A stretch of 11,431 nt of DNA, from positions 1 to 11,431 of the forward strand of contig JBEELK010000034.1 of assembly GCA_041168165.1 (NCBI GenBank). Direction: 5' to 3'. Origin of the DNA: SXPK01 sp041168165. Its GTDB lineage: Bacteria > Planctomycetota > UBA1135 > UBA2386. A model generated the notes under the pieces. That model was given only the letters and a program-made list of their open reading frames with translations, made no database searches and was not told the origin of the DNA. A program made the translations under genes and the position numbers. Shown piece by piece: positions 7,807 through 11,431 of this stretch (position 1 is the stretch's first letter; the number at the start of each line of letters is the position of its first letter).

Positions 7807-8355
7807 TCAAAGATCGCGCGCGAAGAACCGATCGCATGCGTGGTGGCCGGTGCTCCCTTCTGCGCAGGTTTGTTCTCGAAAGCCCTCGCGGCGATACAGC
7901 GCCTGAGCCTTTTGCATCGGGCTTGCGGTCTCCAAGTAGCAGCGTCGGTAGTCGCATTCGCGCATCTCGTCGAGCAGGCGTCGCAGCAACCGGGTGCCGA
8001 GGCCTTTGCCCCGCGCGCCGGGCAAGAAGTACATCTTGCGCAGTTCACACGTCGCGTCGGCAGTCGAGGATCCCTCGAGTCGACCAAAGCCGCCGCCGCC
8101 TACGACTGCGCCTTCGTGTTCGAGCACGAAGTAACGCGATCCGGTTGCTGCGTAAGACTCTGCCAACGCGTGCGTCTCTGCGTCGTGCAGCGCAAAGCCG
8201 CGCCCTGTGCAGCCGTGCTCCGTCAGCACGCCAATCACGATCGCAGCCATCGCGGCGTTGTCGGCGGCCTGGATCGGTCGGATCTGAAAGGCGGAATCGT
8301 CGTGCACGCGCGCAACGATCGGCTCGCCGGCGCGTGCGTCAAGGCGCGTGCGCAT
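7807..8355 (-). CDS. GNAT-family N-acetyltransferase
   Basis: Acetyl-CoA-dependent N-acetyltransferase of 182 residues; substrate unknown. The acetyl-CoA binding signature is ELRKMYFLPGARGKGLGTRL (104-123), with the R/Q-x-x-G-x-G core at RGKGLG (115-120). It is followed by the helix LLRRLLDEMREC, then CYLETASPMQKAQALYRREG (139-158), the usual strand plus 'A..LY...GF' end of the fold. The N-terminal part FQIRPIQAADNAAMAAI is the normal first strand and helix. The ATG at 8355 was chosen because the protein fold begins soon after it; a GTG 16 codons downstream (8307) is also possible. The frame is open far upstream, but that part is antisense to the next gene and is not protein-like. The gene lies 155 bases upstream of fadE on the same strand and 126 bases from a divergent gene. 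Confidence 0.85.
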   Translation of the reverse strand: MRTRLDARAGEPIVARVHDDSAFQIRPIQAADNAAMAAIVIGVLTEHGCTGRGFALHDAETHALAESYAATGSRYFVLEHEGAVVGGGGFGRLEGSSTADATCELRKMYFLPGARGKGLGTRLLRRLLDEMRECDYRRCYLETASPMQKAQALYRREGFREQTCAEGSTGHHACDRFFARDL

Positions 8356-8364
8356 TCGTCGGCT

Positions 8365-8376
8365 GTCGCATGCGAC
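8365..8376. promoter_or_regulatory. 12-bp palindrome in the GNAT / PRC-like divergent region
   Basis: GTCGCATGCGAC is a perfect palindrome nine bases upstream of the GNAT start codon, in the 126-base gap between divergent genes. It could be an operator, but there is only one copy and no known consensus fits. Confidence 0.2.
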
Positions 8377-8481
8377 CGCTGCTCGTTGCGAGGCGGCTTC
8401 GCAGCCCGCTGTGCGTCGTCGATGCGCGGCCCACAACGGCCACCCGCCGCGATGGTGCGGCGCAACCCCAGAGATTCCGTC

Positions 8482-9360
8482 ATGCGCATCGTACGTTCCA
8501 CGTTCGCCGTCGTCGTGTTCGCCACGTTCCCGCCGATCCTGCTCATTGCCCAGGAACCGTCCGCGTCCGGCTCGCTGCACGAAGCCCGCGAACGTGCGCC
8601 TGAGCCGATCCTCGTCTCCGCCAAGCCGCTGCTCGATGCAAGCCTGTGGTATGTGGTCGCGCCGAAGAAAGGCGAGGCCGAGAAGGTCGAAGAAGTCGGC
8701 ATCGTGCGCGACTTCGTCATCGAAGCCGCGATGGGGCGCATCGAGTCGATCGTTGTCGAGCCAAAGCCCGGCAGCGCGCTCGCGAAGACGCGGCTGTTGT
8801 CGATGCACAAGGTGCGCTGGGACGCGGGACGTTCGGCGTTGGTCACCGAGCTCGACAGCAAGCAGGTCGATGCATTGCCGAACTTCGTCAAGCAGGAGCA
8901 CGTGCTCGTGGGCAAGGAGCCCGGCGAGCGGCGCGCCTATTTGATGAGCGAGGTCTGCGGCAAGCAGATCGCGTGCTGTTTGCCAGGCGAAGAGTTCGAC
9001 GTGGCGAACAAGGCCGTGAAGGACAAGAAGGAGCACAAGCCTTCGCCGCTGCAGTTGGAGACCGTGTGGTTCAAGGCCGACGGTAGCCACGAAGCTGCGT
9101 TTGCGGCGGTCAGCGTCGCTGCCAAGGTTCGGCTGTTGCCGTATGCGATGCTGCGGCTCTCGTGCAAGGAAGGCGACGTCAAGGTCGCGACCGCGTTGAA
9201 GGAGAGCGTGTTCGAGAACGCGCCGGAGTATCTGGCGACGCGCGACGGCAAGCAGCCCGGCGACACGCTGCGCCATCAGGTCTACCAGCACTTCAACGTC
9301 GCGTCGCCGAAGTGGGACGTGTCGACCGCGGTCAGCGAGGCGTCGATGAACCGCAGGTGA
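8482..9360 (+). CDS. exported protein with two PRC-barrel-like modules
   Basis: Protein of 292 residues, function unknown. A signal peptide covers about 1-24 (two arginines, a hydrophobic core, then LIAQEP), so it should leave the cytoplasm. Residues about 44-136 follow the PRC-barrel pattern: a hydrophobic start, GIVRDFVIEAAMGRIESIVV (73-92), then an 'RLLSMHKVRWD' strand (104-114) and 'VDALPNF' (129-135). A second, more divergent module at about 153-250 ends similarly, with LLPYAMLRLS (218-227), then VFENAPEY (243-250). The tail GDTLRHQVYQHFNV is unassigned. PRC barrels are small beta-barrels known from RimM and photosystem reaction-centre H subunits, usually binding partners rather than catalysing reactions. 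The ATG at 8482 is supported by the signal peptide; the ribosome site is weak (AGAG at 8470-8473). Convergent with the amidase gene, 40 bases away. Confidence 0.65.
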   Translation: MRIVRSTFAVVVFATFPPILLIAQEPSASGSLHEARERAPEPILVSAKPLLDASLWYVVAPKKGEAEKVEEVGIVRDFVIEAAMGRIESIVVEPKPGSALAKTRLLSMHKVRWDAGRSALVTELDSKQVDALPNFVKQEHVLVGKEPGERRAYLMSEVCGKQIACCLPGEEFDVANKAVKDKKEHKPSPLQLETVWFKADGSHEAAFAAVSVAAKVRLLPYAMLRLSCKEGDVKVATALKESVFENAPEYLATRDGKQPGDTLRHQVYQHFNVASPKWDVSTAVSEASMNRR

Positions 9361-9400
9361 ACGCGCCGGCGCGATGCGCGCGCAACGAGCCGGTGGGTTG

Positions 9401-10408
9401 CTACTGACTCAGTTCGCGCGCTTCGCGCAGCACGCGTTCCCACTGGAACGCGGGGCCCGGGTCCGTCTTGTTCTTCTGCACGTGGTAGTGGCCGACGATG
9501 CCGTCGAACTGCATGAGCTGTTCTTCGGGCAAGTTGGTCATCAGCACTGCGCCATCTTTGCCGCGCGGCGCATCGAGTTGGATTCGCGGGAACACGCGAT
9601 GCAGCGCTGCGCACAGCCTTGCGAGCGCGCGGTACTGCTCCTCGGTGAAGTCGAACTGCCACTGCTCCTTGCCGTGGATCGCGCCCGACACGATGTCGGG
9701 CCGCGCCGGTCGCGGCACGAAGCCCTGCGTGCGCAGCCCCGTCTCGCCGAGGAACGCAGGGAACTTCATGCGCCAGCCAACTTCGTCCTGCTCGTACCAC
9801 CGCATCATGTCGGGGTGGCGCGCGCGCGGATACGTGCCGGGATGCGCGATCTCGACGCCGATCGACGCCTTGTTGGCGTAGGTCGCGTGGTGCGCCTGTT
9901 CTTGTAAGTCGAGCGTTTGGTAGATCGTGCCGTCCGTGTCGAGCAGGAAGTGCACCGACAGGTTGCGCACGTCCTGCAGGATCTTGAAGCACTGGCGCGA
10001 CGTGCCCGCGACGTCGAAGTGCAGCACGAAGAGGTGCACGACCGAACGCAGTTCGTCGAGCTTCCAACCGCGCGCCGTGACGCTGCGTTCGAGTTCGGTG
10101 GGTAGATCCGCGCGCACCTTGCGGTAGCGCACTTGCCCATCGGGCGGCTCCTCGGTCTTGAAGCGCTTCTTCGTCTGGTACGCGTCGTAGCCGCCTTCGT
10201 CATGCCACAACACGACGGGCGCCCCGACATGGAACATGCGCCCCGCCGCGACGATCTCGTCGCCTTCGCGCGGCGGCGGCGCGCTCACGCAATGCGCGAG
10301 CAACAGGCACGCAGCCGCTGCGGCGAACGCGGCGAGTCGGCGTGGGCGTCTCGCCACAGAACGAGCAATCTCTGCGGCGGGGGCGGGCTCTGGAGTGGGG
10401 TCGTGCAT
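9401..10408 (-). CDS. zinc N-acetylmuramoyl-L-alanine amidase (Amidase_2), membrane-anchored or lipoprotein
   Basis: Cell-wall hydrolase cleaving the bond between N-acetylmuramic acid and L-alanine of peptidoglycan. From the ATG at 10408 it has 335 residues. A basic then hydrophobic segment (about 20-40, ending LLLAHC) is an export signal. C40 could be lipidated, but His at -1 is not a normal lipobox residue. The Amidase_2 core shows first zinc ligand H130 in VLHFD, SIGVEI with E186, and the C-terminal GHYHVQKNKTDPGPAFQW with H307 and D316 as the other ligands. LLDTDGTIYQTLDLQEQAHH is also typical of this family. Between E186 and about residue 250 is an insertion of some 60 residues (RARHPDMMRWYEQDEVG and following) absent from short AmpD-type enzymes. 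An in-frame GTG at 10435 is possible but lies inside the intergenic repeat element, so the ATG is preferred. Confidence 0.85.
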   Translation of the reverse strand: MHDPTPEPAPAAEIARSVARRPRRLAAFAAAAACLLLAHCVSAPPPREGDEIVAAGRMFHVGAPVVLWHDEGGYDAYQTKKRFKTEEPPDGQVRYRKVRADLPTELERSVTARGWKLDELRSVVHLFVLHFDVAGTSRQCFKILQDVRNLSVHFLLDTDGTIYQTLDLQEQAHHATYANKASIGVEIAHPGTYPRARHPDMMRWYEQDEVGWRMKFPAFLGETGLRTQGFVPRPARPDIVSGAIHGKEQWQFDFTEEQYRALARLCAALHRVFPRIQLDAPRGKDGAVLMTNLPEEQLMQFDGIVGHYHVQKNKTDPGPAFQWERVLREARELSQ

Positions 10409-10410
10409 CG

Positions 10411-10486
10411 GCGGGTCGCGACGAGGGCGCCGCACGCTACGCGAAGCGACCCGCTCGCGCGCGCCCTCGTCGCTGCGGTAGCGTGC
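10411..10486. repeat. three interleaved perfect inverted repeats (A-B-C-A'-B'-C') in a divergent promoter region
   Basis: A is GCGGGTCGC (10411-10419) with A' GCGACCCGC (10446-10454). B is GCGACGAGGGCGC (10418-10430) with B' GCGCCCTCGTCGC (10461-10473). C is GCACGCTAC (10432-10440) with C' GTAGCGTGC (10478-10486). All three pairs are exact, of 9, 13 and 9 bp. They occur in the same order on both sides, so they cross instead of nesting. The element fills nearly the whole 86-base gap between the divergent amidase and CoA-binding genes: it starts 2 bases from one ATG and ends 8 bases from the other. A role as operator or structured leader is inferred. Confidence 0.7.
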
Positions 10487-10494
10487 CGCTCGCC

Positions 10495-10902
10495 ATGAAG
10501 AGCCACCGTCCCGACATCGCCGCCTTCCTCGAGCAGGGCTCGTTTGCCGTCGTCGGCGCGTCCCAAGATCGCGCCAAGTACGGCAACAAGTGTCTGCGGT
10601 GCTACCAGCAGCACGGGTTGCCGGTCGTTGCGGTCAACCCAAAGGGTGCCGACGTCGAAGGCGCTTCGGGCCATGCGTCGCTCGCGCTGGTGCCCGACAC
10701 GGTGCGCGCGGCGTCGGTGGTAGCACCGCCAGCGGCAGCGATGGGGATCGTGAAGGACGCGATCGCGCGCGGCATCCGCCACCTGTGGTTCCAGCCGGGT
10801 GCCGAAGAAGCGTCCGCTTCGGTTACAGCTCGCAGCGCGGGTATCCACGTGATCGACGACGGCGCGTGCGTGCTCGTTGCGCTCGGCTTCCGCGACGAAT
10901 GA
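10495..10902 (+). CDS. stand-alone CoA-binding (YccU-like) protein
   Basis: Small cytoplasmic protein of 135 residues made of one Rossmann-type CoA-binding domain, as in YccU and in the N-terminal part of succinyl-CoA synthetase alpha subunits. FAVVGASQDRAKYGNKCLR (17-35) is the nucleotide-binding loop and first helix. VVAVNPKG (44-51) is the second strand with the conserved N-P-K/x-G. SVVAPP (75-80), then GIRHLWFQPGAEE (93-105) and GIHVIDDGACVLV (116-128) complete the usual order. There is no ATP-grasp or ligase part, so it probably binds CoA or an acyl-CoA without acting as a synthetase; the physiological role of the family is unknown. The ATG at 10495 directly precedes the domain. Divergent from the amidase gene across the interleaved repeat element. 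Confidence 0.85.
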   Translation: MKSHRPDIAAFLEQGSFAVVGASQDRAKYGNKCLRCYQQHGLPVVAVNPKGADVEGASGHASLALVPDTVRAASVVAPPAAAMGIVKDAIARGIRHLWFQPGAEEASASVTARSAGIHVIDDGACVLVALGFRDE

Positions 10903-10907
10903 GCGCG

Positions 10908-10933
10908 CAAGCCACGCGCGCGGCCATGGCTTG
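10908..10933. terminator. weak hairpin between CoA-binding gene and tRNA-Leu
   Basis: CAAGCCA (10908-10914) and TGGCTTG (10927-10933) form a perfect 7-bp stem with a 12-base loop, in the 35 bases between the CoA-binding stop and the 3' end of the convergent tRNA. No T-run follows on either strand, so termination is only plausible. Confidence 0.35.
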
Positions 10934-10937
10934 AGAA

Positions 10938-11022
10938 TGCGGGGAGAGGGACTCGAACCCTCACGGCCGGTTAGGGCCCGCGGCTTTTAAGGCCGCTGCG
11001 TCTGCCATTTCGCCATCCCCAC
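10938..11022 (-). tRNA. tRNA-Leu (anticodon UAA)
   Basis: An 85-base class II tRNA with all arms visible on the minus strand. The acceptor is GTGGGGA with TCCCCGC (one U-G wobble at the second pair) and discriminator A at 10938. The anticodon stem GCGGC/GCCGC encloses loop CTTAAAA, anticodon TAA at 10989-10987. The long variable arm with GGCC/GGCC is typical of leucine tRNAs. The T arm is GAGGG TTCGAGT CCCTC. The CCA end is not encoded. It reads UUA codons. Confidence 0.96.
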
Positions 11023-11033
11023 GCGTGCGCGGG

Positions 11034-11062
11034 ATCATCGGGGCTCGCGGGGCCGCCGACAA
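11034..11062 (-). promoter_or_regulatory. candidate sigma70-type promoter of tRNA-Leu
   Basis: On the minus strand TTGTCG (11062-11057) and GATGAT (11039-11034) are 17 bases apart, each matching 4 of 6 consensus positions. The -10 box ends 11 bases before the tRNA 5' end, which suits a tRNA promoter. The match is modest. Confidence 0.4.
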
Positions 11063-11066
11063 CACC

Positions 11067-11431
11067 ATGGCGCGAATGCGCGCGCGCTGCTCCGATCGCG
11101 CGATCGACCCGCTGCCCGCACGCTTGCCCAAAGACACGTTCTCGCGCCTCGCTGCGTTCTACGCCGCGACCTATGCGGCGCTGGGCATCTACATGCAGTT
11201 CTTCCCCGTCTGGATGCACGATGTGGGTGGGCTCACGCATCGCGAAGTGACGCAGGCGCAGACGGGGCAGATCTTCGCGCGCACGTTCGCGGGGCCAATC
11301 CTCAGCCAGCGCGTCGATCGCAACGGCAGGCCGACGCGCATGGTGGTGTTGCTGTCGCTGCTCAGCGTGTTCGCGTTCGCGTGCTTCGATCTCGCGCGCG
11401 GCATGTGGCCGATGTTCTGGTGCTGCGTGCT
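11067..11431 (+). CDS. MFS transporter, N-terminal part (runs off the right edge)
   Basis: The first 121 codons of a major facilitator superfamily transporter; the frame is still open at the end of the window. After a basic N-terminus, membrane segment 1 is at about 27-49 (FYAATYAALGIYMQFFPVW), segment 2 at about 63-80 (TGQIFARTFAGPIL) and segment 3 begins at about 92 (MVVLLSLLSVFAFACF). Between 2 and 3 is RVDRNGRPTR (82-91), which fits the conserved MFS motif A loop. The 'YAALGIYMQFFPVW' start followed by a 'GP' segment 2 recalls the MFS_1-like group containing HcaT- and LacY-type proton symporters, so a sugar, nucleoside or aromatic-acid substrate is possible but not readable here. Start is ATG at 11067, with a second in-frame ATG at 11076. 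The gene is divergent from tRNA-Leu, whose candidate promoter lies in the 44-base gap. Confidence 0.75.
   Translation, partial: MARMRARCSDRAIDPLPARLPKDTFSRLAAFYAATYAALGIYMQFFPVWMHDVGGLTHREVTQAQTGQIFARTFAGPILSQRVDRNGRPTRMVVLLSLLSVFAFACFDLARGMWPMFWCCV

Noticed and set aside
7657..8481. Upstream 275-codon extension of the PRC-like protein on the plus strand.
   Set aside because: It overlaps the GNAT gene in antisense and shows no domain; the signal peptide begins at 8482.
8356..9291. N-terminal extension of the GNAT frame antisense to the PRC-like gene.
   Set aside because: Not protein-like (Arg/Ala/Leu-rich) and opposite a convincing gene; the GNAT fold starts after 8355.
9362..9393. Palindrome CGCGCCGGCGCG and a possible CCGGC/GCCGG hairpin between the convergent PRC-like and amidase genes.
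   Set aside because: The position suits a terminator, but there is no T-run and the pairings are short, competing GC runs.
1..11431. Possible defence, CRISPR, phage or transposon system.
   Set aside because: No array, transposase, integrase, toxin-antitoxin pair or nuclease-helicase cluster is visible. The YprB-like nuclease is a known housekeeping-type family, and its partner, if any, is outside the window.

Overview
The window is GC-rich bacterial chromosome with dense genes on both strands and no rRNA, CRISPR array, insertion sequence or phage gene. The taxon is inferred only from gene style. Exported PPC-repeat and PRC-barrel-like proteins, a membrane-anchored FadE-type acyl-CoA dehydrogenase, a cysteine-poor i-type (destabilase-like) lysozyme and a stand-alone YprB-like nuclease together suggest a Planctomycetota-like bacterium. 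No marker gene here proves this.

Layout, left to right. A YprB-like DEDD exonuclease (+) may begin before the window. A 366-base gap with no convincing gene follows. Next is a secreted protein with three PPC-like beta-sandwich repeats (+). It converges through a strong bidirectional terminator on a minus-strand pair: a CNNM/CorC-type membrane protein whose stop overlaps (GTGA) the start of an i-type lysozyme. A large FadE-type acyl-CoA dehydrogenase (-) ends in a textbook rho-independent terminator. Upstream of it lies a GNAT acetyltransferase (-). The GNAT gene is divergent from an exported protein with two PRC-barrel-like modules (+), which converges on a zinc N-acetylmuramoyl-L-alanine amidase (-). 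The amidase is divergent from a small CoA-binding (YccU-like) protein (+). Then come a tRNA-Leu(UAA) on the minus strand and the first 121 codons of an MFS transporter (+) running off the right edge.

These look like separate housekeeping and envelope genes rather than one pathway. Two themes recur: envelope biology (CNNM protein, lysozyme, amidase, two exported proteins of unknown role) and acyl/CoA metabolism (FadE, GNAT, CoA-binding protein). The only clear operon is CNNM-lysozyme.

The most unusual sequence feature is non-coding. The 86-base divergent intergenic region between the amidase and CoA-binding genes is almost filled by three perfect inverted repeats (9, 13 and 9 bp) arranged A-B-C-A'-B'-C'. 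They interleave rather than nest, so they could form a double pseudoknot or a composite operator. I did not find a recognisable multi-gene novel system (defence, biosynthetic or mobile).
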